A stretch of 12,633 nt of DNA from contig JAKBSX010000027.1 of assembly GCA_021844725.1 (NCBI GenBank), positions 1 through 12,633 of the forward strand, written 5' to 3'. The notes beneath the pieces were generated by a model. It worked only from the letters and a program-made list of their open reading frames with translations, was not told the DNA's origin and did no database searches. Made by a program: the position numbers and the translations under genes. The DNA comes from Actinomycetes bacterium (GTDB lineage: Bacteria > Actinomycetota > Acidimicrobiia > Acidimicrobiales > Acidimicrobiaceae). Below, in pieces: positions 6,738 through 12,633 of the stretch; within the stretch, counting starts at the first letter, position 1, and each line of letters begins with the position of its first letter.

Positions 6738-7658
6738 CTAACCCATTGGCGTTCTGATATCTTCCAAGAGCCATAGGCAGGAAGCTATAGCCATCCGAAT
6801 GCCGTATGCTGTGTCCTTCTTTGAAGGCGAGCCACCGGGATGGGAACCGTAGCCTGACAGAAATGCATAGGTGTCACTGACGAGACGTTTCCGGGATCCG
6901 GAGACGAGACGCGCCAAGCCTGTACGCCAATCCTGTTCACCTGTCTTCTCCCGGACGAGGAGCTCCAAGGCGGATCGGCAGGAGGCCAATGCTTGTCGAT
7001 TCGCGTCAGCACCGGCAGAGCTCCACGCATCCAAGGCTCCCTCAATCATCCTGCCGACTTCGGGATGATGATCAAAGAGTGATCGGAGTTCCTCACGATT
7101 CTTCAGTCGAACAAATTCCATACCTGGCGCGACGCCCGAAAGGTCAAGGAGTTTCAACTCATTCAACCTACGGGCAACTTCCATCCTCTCCCGCCTTCTC
7201 CTTGCGAGGAATTCGGGGATCTCCGTATTGTACACGAGTTCTTCCGCGGCAATAGTCTCAAGACAGCCGACAGCTTTGGCTATTTGGGTGTCTAATCGCT
7301 TGTAGGTCCGTGACTTGGCGACAAGCTTTACAAGTTTATCGCTGTTTCCACGGAGTGTGATACCGCTCCGAACAATGGAAATCCCGCGAAGACTGATGAT
7401 CACCTCGTTGTACCACACATCGAAGGAAGCCGATAGGGTTTGGGATCTCGAAGCAAGGTTTCTCAGAGCGAGGAATTTGCCTGCAGCCTTCGCTCCTTGC
7501 TTGTAGCCAGTAAGGTCGAAGACAAGATCTAAGAGATTCACGCCAGCGCTCACTTTGGGATTCATCATTCGCGCGTCATGTGCGAGGGTAGAAGCATCAC
7601 GCAGGAGCGCTTTTCCCTGATCGATGAGTGGTGTCAGCTTCCATCGCGGATCTTGCAC
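6738..7658 (-). CDS. Unrecognised GC-rich protein with a possible HEPN-like C-terminal domain
   Basis: This 306-residue, mostly helical and very basic protein (RRRRER at 153-158) has no membrane segment or signal peptide. I do not recognise the family. Residues 218-301 carry RQALASCRSALELLVREKTG, then SDTYAFLSGYGSHPGG, then YGIRMAIASCLWLLE. This spacing, with a Cys-Arg-x-x-Leu-Glu helix followed by a Ser/Tyr-x-x-His loop, recalls HEPN or abortive-infection C-terminal domains, but the R-x4-H catalytic motif is not clear. The DNA is visibly richer in G and C than both neighbours, which suggests separate acquisition. The start is GTG 7658, the only option after an in-frame TAA just upstream, unless the paired ATGs at codons 31-32 are used. 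No Shine-Dalgarno is seen. Its place between a DRT-like reverse transcriptase and two HEPN genes suggests defence, by context only. Confidence 0.7.
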   Translation of the reverse strand: MQDPRWKLTPLIDQGKALLRDASTLAHDARMMNPKVSAGVNLLDLVFDLTGYKQGAKAAGKFLALRNLASRSQTLSASFDVWYNEVIISLRGISIVRSGITLRGNSDKLVKLVAKSRTYKRLDTQIAKAVGCLETIAAEELVYNTEIPEFLARRRRERMEVARRLNELKLLDLSGVAPGMEFVRLKNREELRSLFDHHPEVGRMIEGALDAWSSAGADANRQALASCRSALELLVREKTGEQDWRTGLARLVSGSRKRLVSDTYAFLSGYGSHPGGSPSKKDTAYGIRMAIASCLWLLEDIRTPMG

Positions 7659-8316
7659 GACAAGGAAACGTTAATGCTCACCTTAAAGGTTATTTGCCCA
7701 ATCGAATCAACTGGCGTGATGGATTTAAGAACATTACAGGTTTAGGCTGTTTCAATGAACTAGTAACGTGTTTCAAATATCAGATCTTCAAATCTTTACG
7801 ACTCATGCTTCTATACTTTTTCTGAGGAAAGAACTTCAGGACAGTTCGTATCACCTATCCTTCTGCAGGATTAAACAGATAGAGATTTGCCCGTTAGCCG
7901 CAAACAGAACATCTGACCTGCCTGACTAACGAATGACGCCTATGATTTATGGAACTTCAGAAGTTTGAATTTTATCGCCTTGGCAGCAGAGTAGTGGTAG
8001 ATCGGACCTTATCCGACAAATTTCGCAATTTCTTGCCCTCAACCTTGGGAGCTCAGTTATTGGTAGCAGACTCCCCGAATGGTCTATCATTAGCCACTAT
8101 CACTCTGTAATCTTCATCGAAAGTTCATAATTGATTGCCAAGAAGAGAGTGATGATTCCTGCATAACAACATACCATTCCGGACATCCTCCGGCGTATCA
8201 TTCTCACTAATTGGAATAAAAATCAACCTGTTCACACACCTTAACAGCTAAGTTTGTATCTTTCTCCATACCTGAACACTTTCACCCTTATTTCACCCAG
8301 ACAACTCAGCTGGAGT
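7659..8316. other. Gene-free stretch of about 660 bases
   Basis: No convincing gene is seen between the 306-residue gene and the end of the CBS-HEPN gene. A 53-codon plus-strand frame at 7949-8110 (MELQKFEFYRLGSRVVVD...) has plausible composition but no recognisable family and no clear RBS. Hairpins include TCGGA/TCCGA at 8002-8016 and CCGGA/TCCGG at 8179-8193. An 8-bp inverted repeat, ATCACTCT (8099-8106) with AGAGTGAT (8146-8153), also occurs. The stretch probably holds the promoter of the 306-residue gene and the 3' region of the HEPN operon; the rest may be decayed sequence. Confidence 0.35.
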
Positions 8317-9189
8317 TTAATGGTGGTGAGGCCTGCCAATTTTTCTGTCTTTAAGCATCCTCGAAATCTCGTCTTTTCCTTCCCAGATCTTTATCAAACA
8401 ACGTATGGAGTCCAAAATTTCATCCCTCTTCACAAGCAGCTTTACCGGATGTGCAACCCGAATTCTAATTTTGTTCAACGCTTTCGATGAGTCTGCATAT
8501 TTTTTTAAGAATTTGATTTCAGGATCAGACCAGTTGCATTTTGCGATTACCTCCAGCAATTGAGCCAAAGTCGCACAGCTTAACATCGACTCGTCGTTCT
8601 TCACACTCAACTTGCTTATTTTCTTCCGATCTTCCCCTTTCAAACTGTTCAGCCACTTATTCCTCATCTGCGAACTCTGATCAAACAATAGTTCTATATT
8701 CACTCTACACAACTGTTCAAGCATCAGAATTACACCATAGGTGTAGAAGTAGCAAATTCTCTTATTGAAGTCGGCATAATTGAAAATGCCGTAACATTCC
8801 TTTTTCTCGTTAGTGGCGAAGAAGATTTGATTTTCATTTGACTTCAGGTCGACCATCTTTTTCGCCGCCTGTAGAAGGGTAGTCTGGTGATTTACGAAAT
8901 ACCCATCAGACGGAATAAGGTGCATAAAGGGAAATTTGCCGGTCAACATATATTCAGTGAGTGAATTCTTAGTCATCGTTCCCTCAGGCGAGACGCCATC
9001 ATTGGTAACAACTATTAGATCGATTCTTTCTTTGCCCATTTCTTGAATCAATTCTTTTACCTTTTCTCTGTTCTCGTCCGATCTGACTTTGATTACTTTG
9101 CTCCATGGTGTCATGATTCTCTCGACGTTGAAAGGTATATCATCGAGTATCCTGCCTATTGTATCATTATCCGGATATTCCGAGAACAT
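8317..9189 (-). CDS. CBS-CBS-HEPN protein (ligand-sensing probable ribonuclease)
   Basis: From ATG 9189 the protein has 290 residues. In numbering from an upstream TTG at 9243, residues 38-100 (VERIMTPWSKVIKV, then RIDLIVVTNDG and PEGTMTKNSLTEY) form a first CBS motif. Residues 108-161 (LIPSDGYFVNHQTTLLQAAKKM, here split as LIPSDGYF and the helix after it, then CYGIFNYADFNKR) form a second. A Bateman pair like this typically binds adenine nucleotides or a related ligand. The rest is helical and ends in KIRIRVAHP, an R-x4-H motif (Arg260, His265) typical of HEPN ribonucleases. The DFNKR-to-helix junction resembles known CBS-HEPN fusions. ATG 9189 is preferred over TTG 9243 because a CTTTATG box lies about 29 bases upstream, fitting a leaderless start. 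The gene follows the ApeA-like HEPN gene on the same strand and probably shares its transcript. I infer a nucleotide-gated RNA cutter; the natural C-terminal RPHHH may bind metal. Confidence 0.87.
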   Translation of the reverse strand: MFSEYPDNDTIGRILDDIPFNVERIMTPWSKVIKVRSDENREKVKELIQEMGKERIDLIVVTNDGVSPEGTMTKNSLTEYMLTGKFPFMHLIPSDGYFVNHQTTLLQAAKKMVDLKSNENQIFFATNEKKECYGIFNYADFNKRICYFYTYGVILMLEQLCRVNIELLFDQSSQMRNKWLNSLKGEDRKKISKLSVKNDESMLSCATLAQLLEVIAKCNWSDPEIKFLKKYADSSKALNKIRIRVAHPVKLLVKRDEILDSIRCLIKIWEGKDEISRMLKDRKIGRPHHH

Positions 9190-9212
9190 TCGCACGCGTG
9201 AAGTTGAATTGC

Positions 9213-9225
9213 AGCATAAAGATTT
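9213..9225 (-). promoter_or_regulatory. Candidate TATA box for the CBS-HEPN gene
   Basis: On the minus strand this reads AAAATCTTTATGC, with the CTTTATG core centred about 29 bases before ATG 9189. The spacing suits a leaderless transcript and supports ATG 9189 over the upstream TTG. It would also give the gene its own promoter besides read-through from the HEPN gene ahead of it. Confidence 0.4.
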
Positions 9226-9324
9226 TCTGATGAAAATACACAATTGCCATATCTGCCTGCCTGCTGCTCTGTCCGACAGATGTTAAGTGCTAGGCATTGG
9301 CATTGCGGCCGTTAACTTACCGCG

Positions 9325-10776
9325 TTAGCCTGCGACTATATTTCTGTCAATCTCCTTTAGCAGGTCTTTGTGCCAGTCTTCGAAACTCCTTCCATTCAGA
9401 CCGGAACCAGACACCCTGCCTATCAGAGCAAGCATCAGCAGCCTGACGTATTCATTCAACTTGGGAATCAATTCGTTCAGGTTATTTATTCCGTACTCGG
9501 ACAGATGTTTTCGAAGATAACGGTTTACGTCTGAGCCGCCGTGCACTATCCTGCTCCTCAATTCATATGACCGATAAGCCATATTGAATATCTCTTCTCT
9601 ATGTTTTTTATCGCCTCCAATCAAATGAGCCAGCCTCAAGCTGATTCTAAAACCAATCTCAGACCGATCACGTGGGCCCAGAAGTGCCTCAAGAACTATC
9701 ATCAGATCTATAAGAGTGTCATATTCATTTCGTTTGAAGTGAATGTTGACAAAGCGCATCGTGGCCAATTTTAGCGCTTCCCATTCATTGAAGTCGATTT
9801 TGTTAATCTTTTCCTCAAGCTTCTTCAAGTTACTGACATCGCAGTCGTGGAGAGTATATTTTTGCGACGGGTTAATAGCCAGTTCAAAGAAGTCCACCGA
9901 AGCTGCGAAGGAAGCACGGATTGCTCTGGGATAATTCAGGTTGTAGTTTATTTCGGTGTTTGCACCGACGAATTCAGGTTTAAACAGCTGCAGCAATAGC
10001 CGGATCTTGAGCTTAATTTCTTCGTGCCTCTTCTCCGACTCGTCGTCTGCGAAAATCAATGGCGGCAAACTGATACAAAACGCCGGGTTAAGAATTCCTG
10101 AAAGTCCGGATGGTGGAAGAGCATAAGGGTTCCCCACATTCCGATCGTATGCACCTATTATAATCAGATCCAAAAGCTCCTCTGTTTCTATATATCTCAA
10201 TCTGCAGCCAAATATTTCAATCGAATCTATGCCAACCATATCAAAATTTCTCAGTACAACAGCGCTCCTTCTGTTTCCATCAGAACTGCCGACATGACTC
10301 TTCAGCTCTTCAAACACTTTCGAAAAATTGCCTTGGTTGAATTCGAACTTAAAATTCATAATGTAATCTGCGACGAAATTACGGAAGATCCTGTGCAGAA
10401 GAAATGCCTGTTTGCTCATGTCCCGCTTTGTCTCCTCAGGAAATTCCACAGGCAGTGGAAGCTCAATCCAGCCAAAGCGCTCAGCAAAACCTAAGGAAGA
10501 CATGAATTCGATACACTTTTTCACTTGTGGAAATTCAGCCATTGTAGTGATCTCCTCTGCAAAACCACTCGACATCAGGGGCGATAGTCTTTGAATTTCC
10601 TTCATTTTCCACGTTCTGGCTTCATAGTTAATCTCTACTGCCGTGATTTCTTCATTAACTGCAACTTGATTGGCTTTATTTGCAAGTTCACTCAAAACAA
10701 CTTCAGTTGCAGTTTCGAGAATAGCCTTGAGTCTGTCAAGGTTATCCGACAATCCGTTGCCTTGCATCGCCACCAC
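9325..10776 (-). CDS. ApeA-like HEPN-domain protein (probable antiviral RNase)
   Basis: This 483-residue soluble protein ends in a domain matching ApeA-like HEPN sequences. Residues 333-365 read ALKLATMRFVNIHF and then IDLMIVLEALLG. Residues 374-415 read GFRISLRLAHLIGG, then YRSYELRSRIVHGG. The last part contains the R-x4-H active site (Arg407, His412) usual in HEPN ribonucleases. The first 330 residues are divergent and mixed alpha/beta; in ApeA-type proteins this part is thought to sense the phage signal or control the nuclease. The start is one of two consecutive GTG codons (10776, 10773) or ATG 10767. A CCTTAAAT box about 27 bases upstream of 10776 favours a leaderless GTG start. The CBS-HEPN gene follows on the same strand after a short gap. 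Expected effect: cutting tRNA or other RNA to stop growth on infection. The domain is clear; the defence role rests on family and context. Confidence 0.86.
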   Translation of the reverse strand: MVAMQGNGLSDNLDRLKAILETATEVVLSELANKANQVAVNEEITAVEINYEARTWKMKEIQRLSPLMSSGFAEEITTMAEFPQVKKCIEFMSSLGFAERFGWIELPLPVEFPEETKRDMSKQAFLLHRIFRNFVADYIMNFKFEFNQGNFSKVFEELKSHVGSSDGNRRSAVVLRNFDMVGIDSIEIFGCRLRYIETEELLDLIIIGAYDRNVGNPYALPPSGLSGILNPAFCISLPPLIFADDESEKRHEEIKLKIRLLLQLFKPEFVGANTEINYNLNYPRAIRASFAASVDFFELAINPSQKYTLHDCDVSNLKKLEEKINKIDFNEWEALKLATMRFVNIHFKRNEYDTLIDLMIVLEALLGPRDRSEIGFRISLRLAHLIGGDKKHREEIFNMAYRSYELRSRIVHGGSDVNRYLRKHLSEYGINNLNELIPKLNEYVRLLMLALIGRVSGSGLNGRSFEDWHKDLLKEIDRNIVAG

Positions 10777-11092
10777 TGGTATAATAGAATGCTGGTGATT
10801 TAAGGTCTTCAGGTGCGTATCACTTAACGCTGACAGGGGTTACGGGAAACCCTGGTCCCTTGGCACTTTTGGTTGGAGGAGTCTTCTAACGACGAAATAT
10901 GCATTTTTCCAATTGGGGACTTTCAGGTTTGCGAAACTTCCGAAGCAACCGCCTTTGTGCGATTGAGTGATGACAATTTAGGTTCATGCTGGGTTGAATT
11001 TGTTCATTACTGTCTATGCTGCAGACACTGTTGCAGGACAACCCATTGCCTTGTATGAGTGTTTTCATAAATGAGTACATATACACACACAT
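10777..11092. promoter_or_regulatory. Divergent control region between the HEPN operon and VapBC
   Basis: This gap of about 316 bases holds the promoters of both divergent operons. Toward the HEPN gene is a TTAAAT box at 10799-10806 (minus strand). Toward vapB is TTTTCATAAATG near 11062-11072, centred about 27 bases before the ATG. ATGAGT occurs three times (11055, 11071 and 11093, the last spanning the vapB start codon) and may be an operator set. A small hairpin, CAGGG/CCCTG, lies at 10834-10838 and 10850-10854. A Cys-rich 61-codon plus-strand frame within it does not look like a real gene. Confidence 0.45.
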
Positions 11093-11350
11093 ATGAGTAT
11101 CAAGAACATTTCAATCACGGAGGACGCATATGCGAGACTGGCCGCTCTTAAGCGCCCAAATGAAAGCTTCTCTCAGGTGATCAAACGAATCACGGAAAGA
11201 AGATCGATCCTTGAGCTTGCGGGCATTCTCTCCGCATCCGAAGCACAGGAATTCAGGGATGCGGTCAAGGATTCAAGCAATTTGAGCAAATTCAGGATGG
11301 ATGATATTGAGGAGAAGATGAAAGGCACCGAACGGAAGAGAAAGAAATGA
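11093..11350 (+). CDS. vapB: VapB antitoxin (DUF217 family)
   Basis: This 85-residue protein matches the archaeal VapB antitoxin family VAPB_antitox (DUF217). It opens with a ribbon-helix-helix-like segment, ISITEDAYARLAALKRPNES, then FSQVIKRITERRS. A middle helix (ILELAGILS) and a charged tail (FRMDDIEEKMKG, KRKK end) follow and would clamp the toxin. The ATG has no Shine-Dalgarno but has a TATA-like box about 27 bases upstream, so the transcript is probably leaderless. Its stop overlaps the vapC start as ATGA. The protein should repress its own operon and inhibit VapC. Confidence 0.95.
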   Translation: MSIKNISITEDAYARLAALKRPNESFSQVIKRITERRSILELAGILSASEAQEFRDAVKDSSNLSKFRMDDIEEKMKGTERKRKK

Positions 11351-11736
11351 TAGCCGATACTTCATTTCTGATTGATGTGATGAGAGGAGATCCGGGAGCA
11401 ATAGCCAGGGCTGAAAAGCTTGATGGTGACGGCATCCCCATTCATCTCACTCCCATCACAGTCTTCGAACTGTATGTGGGAATAGGGCTCAGTAAGAAGT
11501 CATCTGAGGAGAAGGCAACTGTGCATTCAGTGATATCGTCAATGTCTGTCTTCCCAATGGACTTCGAGTCTGCGAGTGGAGCTGGCCTTATATTCGCGGC
11601 CAAGAAGAAGGGCAGAACTGTTGATCCGGAAGATGCCATGATCGCCGGTATAGCGAAACTCAACCACGAGACTATGCTCACCCGGAGTACCGGCCATTTC
11701 AGCGGGATTGAGGGCGTACGCACTGAGAGTTATTGA
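11347..11736 (+). CDS. vapC: VapC toxin, PIN-domain ribonuclease
   Basis: This 129-residue protein is a complete VapC. Metal-binding acids are Asp4 (IADTSFLIDVMRG), Glu41 in ITVFELYVG, and Asp93/Asp96 in TVDPEDAMIAG. The fourth motif reads LTRSTGHFSGI; the usual Asn after TR is Ser here, while the HF that follows is common in VapC proteins. It probably cleaves tRNA or rRNA when VapB is degraded. It overlaps vapB by 4 bases and is translationally coupled to it. It is a different PIN subfamily from the toxin at 3446-3895, so the two pairs are not a simple duplication. Confidence 0.95.
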   Translation: MIADTSFLIDVMRGDPGAIARAEKLDGDGIPIHLTPITVFELYVGIGLSKKSSEEKATVHSVISSMSVFPMDFESASGAGLIFAAKKKGRTVDPEDAMIAGIAKLNHETMLTRSTGHFSGIEGVRTESY

Positions 11737-12027
11737 TATTCGGGTCCCGAGTGTTCTAGGGTTTGAAACCGCGCAACTTCCAAATCACTGTCAAATCCCG
11801 CCGGGGAAAACTTCCTTTGCTTTCGCCACGGCTCTGGAGCTATACAATTACCACGTGCTCAATTCAGTGAGATTTGCCATTTTCCGGGACAGATTGCATC
11901 GTCGGCAGACGAAATAGCCGATATGAATACTGCACCATTGCGCTTATCGCGGCAGGTGTCCAAATTCGAGACAAATCTATTAGGAACGAATCAATATAAG
12001 GTACTAGAGGTTCGGTGGCATGGGACT
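11737..12027. promoter_or_regulatory. Gene-free stretch with the promoter of the winged-helix gene
   Basis: After vapC there is about 290 bases with no convincing gene, although the winged-helix frame is open back to 11923. The palindrome TCGGG-T-CCCGA lies just after the vapC stop and could form a short hairpin. A clear TATA-like TCAATATAAG (11991-12000) sits about 30 bases before ATG 12028 and marks a near-leaderless start for the next gene. Confidence 0.5.
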
Positions 12028-12597
12028 ATGAAGAATAACATGACAACTGGCGAAGTCACAATTCTTTCCTTCCTCCTGGGGGGAGAAGGGAGGCGAAAAT
12101 ACAATGCCCCCGTAGGGGGAAAGACACGACTGGTGAAGGAACTCTTCATTCTCGAGAAGGCATATGGGGTAGAAACCGGATATGATTTCATTCCTTACTA
12201 TTTCGGACCGTTCGCCCCGGAAATCTACAGGGATCTCGCAAGTTTAAGAGCTCTCAAGCTGATAGAGATAGAACCCGGTGTTTCAGGTGATGATATCTCA
12301 CTCACGCCGAGGGGGGTAACTTTGGCCAATGAGGTATCAACGGAACTACCGAAATCTATCCCTGACAGGATAGCGAAATGCAAGGAGAAATACAATAGCA
12401 TATCCCTGAATGAATTGATTGACTATGTTTACAAGCACTGGCCAAAGTACACTGACAGAAGTCTCACCGATCCGAACAATATCCTGAAGGAGCTAAAGGC
12501 CGAATTCGATAGAGTTGGCATAACTGATGAAGACATCGGAGAGGCAATCGAAGATTACCGGAAAGAGAAAAAATCGAGGGCCAATGAATGCGTGTAG
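12028..12597 (+). CDS. Winged-helix YwgA/Panacea-like protein, candidate antitoxin of a PIN toxin
   Basis: From ATG 12028 the protein has 189 residues. The pattern GKTRLVKELFILEKAYG, then FIPYYFGPFAPEIYRDLASL, KLIEIE and LTPRGVTLANEV, reads as a winged-helix-like domain of the YwgA/DUF4065 (Panacea) type, whose hallmark is a 'Y-x-yGPfs...i..dL..L' core. The second half, KYNSISLNELIDYVYKHWPK, fits the 'eLi.YVY...P.Yt' element of the same group, and a charged helical tail follows. The frame extends to ATG 11923, but the domain begins after 12028 and a TATA-like box lies 30 bases before that ATG, so I chose it. The last 10 bases overlap the start of a PIN-domain gene, the compact order of a toxin-antitoxin operon. 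Panacea domains are known antitoxin modules paired with many toxins. The antitoxin role is inferred from that and the overlap. Confidence 0.8.
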   Translation: MKNNMTTGEVTILSFLLGGEGRRKYNAPVGGKTRLVKELFILEKAYGVETGYDFIPYYFGPFAPEIYRDLASLRALKLIEIEPGVSGDDISLTPRGVTLANEVSTELPKSIPDRIAKCKEKYNSISLNELIDYVYKHWPKYTDRSLTDPNNILKELKAEFDRVGITDEDIGEAIEDYRKEKKSRANECV

Positions 12598-12633
12598 TGG
12601 TAGATACCAACGTTTTGTATCCATCGTATTGCA
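12588..12633 (+). CDS. PIN-domain toxin, N-terminal fragment (runs off the window)
   Basis: The last 46 bases encode MRVVVDTNVLYPSYC. A hydrophobic strand ending in Asp, then TNVL, is the signature of the first strand and first catalytic Asp of PIN-domain ribonucleases, and it closely resembles MRIVLDTNVL of the toxin at 3446. The start lies inside the end of the winged-helix gene, in a different frame, so the two are translationally coupled. The remaining catalytic acids are outside the window. Confidence 0.8.
   Translation, partial: MRVVVDTNVLYPSYC

Noticed and set aside
7949..8110. 53-codon plus-strand frame MELQKFEFYRLGSRVVVD...
   Set aside because: The composition is plausible, but no family, RBS or promoter supports it; kept only as a remark in the gap entry.
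10873..11058. Cys-rich 61-codon plus-strand frame (CCRHCC), possible small zinc protein
   Set aside because: There is no regular Cys/His spacing for a zinc finger, no RBS or TATA box, and it occupies the promoter region of divergent operons.
11790..11806. Resemblance to a tRNA T-loop and 3' end (TCAAATCCCGCCGGGG)
   Set aside because: The sequence before it does not pair to make a T-stem, and no anticodon or D arm is visible, so neither a tRNA nor an att site is supported.

Overview
The window looks like an accessory, defence-rich region of an archaeal genome, most likely from the Thermoplasmata (Thermoplasmatales or relatives). The support is indirect. There are two archaeal-style toxin-antitoxin pairs (AbrB-PIN and VapB/DUF217-VapC), a secreted peptide:N-glycanase A-type protein dense in N-glycosylation sequons, and several genes whose best start lies about 26-29 bases downstream of a TATA-like box with no Shine-Dalgarno sequence, as in leaderless archaeal transcripts. 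No rRNA, tRNA or CRISPR array was seen.

Left part (1-4364). The window opens inside the 3' part of a plus-strand gene that resembles the C-terminal end of a DDE transposase. A large minus-strand gene (711-2537) encodes an exported PNGase A-family protein. Upstream of it are a cluster of hairpins (2632-2773) and the C-terminal relic of an IS4-like transposase on the minus strand. An AbrB-type antitoxin and PIN toxin operon (3183-3895) follows, with a TATA box and a perfect 7+7 inverted repeat in front. A second transposase relic, on the plus strand and broken by a stop, lies beyond it (4083-4364). The pair therefore sits between IS debris.

Central part (4365-7658). About 400 bases without a gene lead into a reverse transcriptase of about 499 residues (4771-6270). 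It has intact palm motifs (Asp in motif A, QTNGIAQGS in motif B, YRDD in motif C) and a long helical C-terminal extension. It resembles the 'unknown group'/Abi class of antiviral reverse transcriptases (DRT systems), not group II intron, retron or DGR enzymes. A hairpin follows its stop, then a non-coding stretch with a perfect 10-bp inverted repeat. On the minus strand is a gene for a 306-residue unrecognised protein, visibly GC-richer than its neighbours, with a possible HEPN-like C-terminus.

Right part (8317-12633). Two minus-strand genes are probably co-transcribed: an ApeA-like HEPN protein (9325-10776), then a protein with two CBS domains and a C-terminal HEPN domain (8317-9189). Both carry an intact R-x4-H ribonuclease motif. 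Divergent from them is a canonical VapBC pair (11093-11736). After that comes a winged-helix, YwgA/Panacea-like gene (12028-12597). It overlaps the first 15 codons of another PIN-domain gene that runs off the window, so this may be a non-classical toxin-antitoxin pair.

Taken together, the window holds one reverse transcriptase, two clear and one possible HEPN proteins and three PIN proteins among transposase relics. This pattern suggests an antiviral or abortive-infection island. The joint function is inference; the individual family calls rest on visible motifs.
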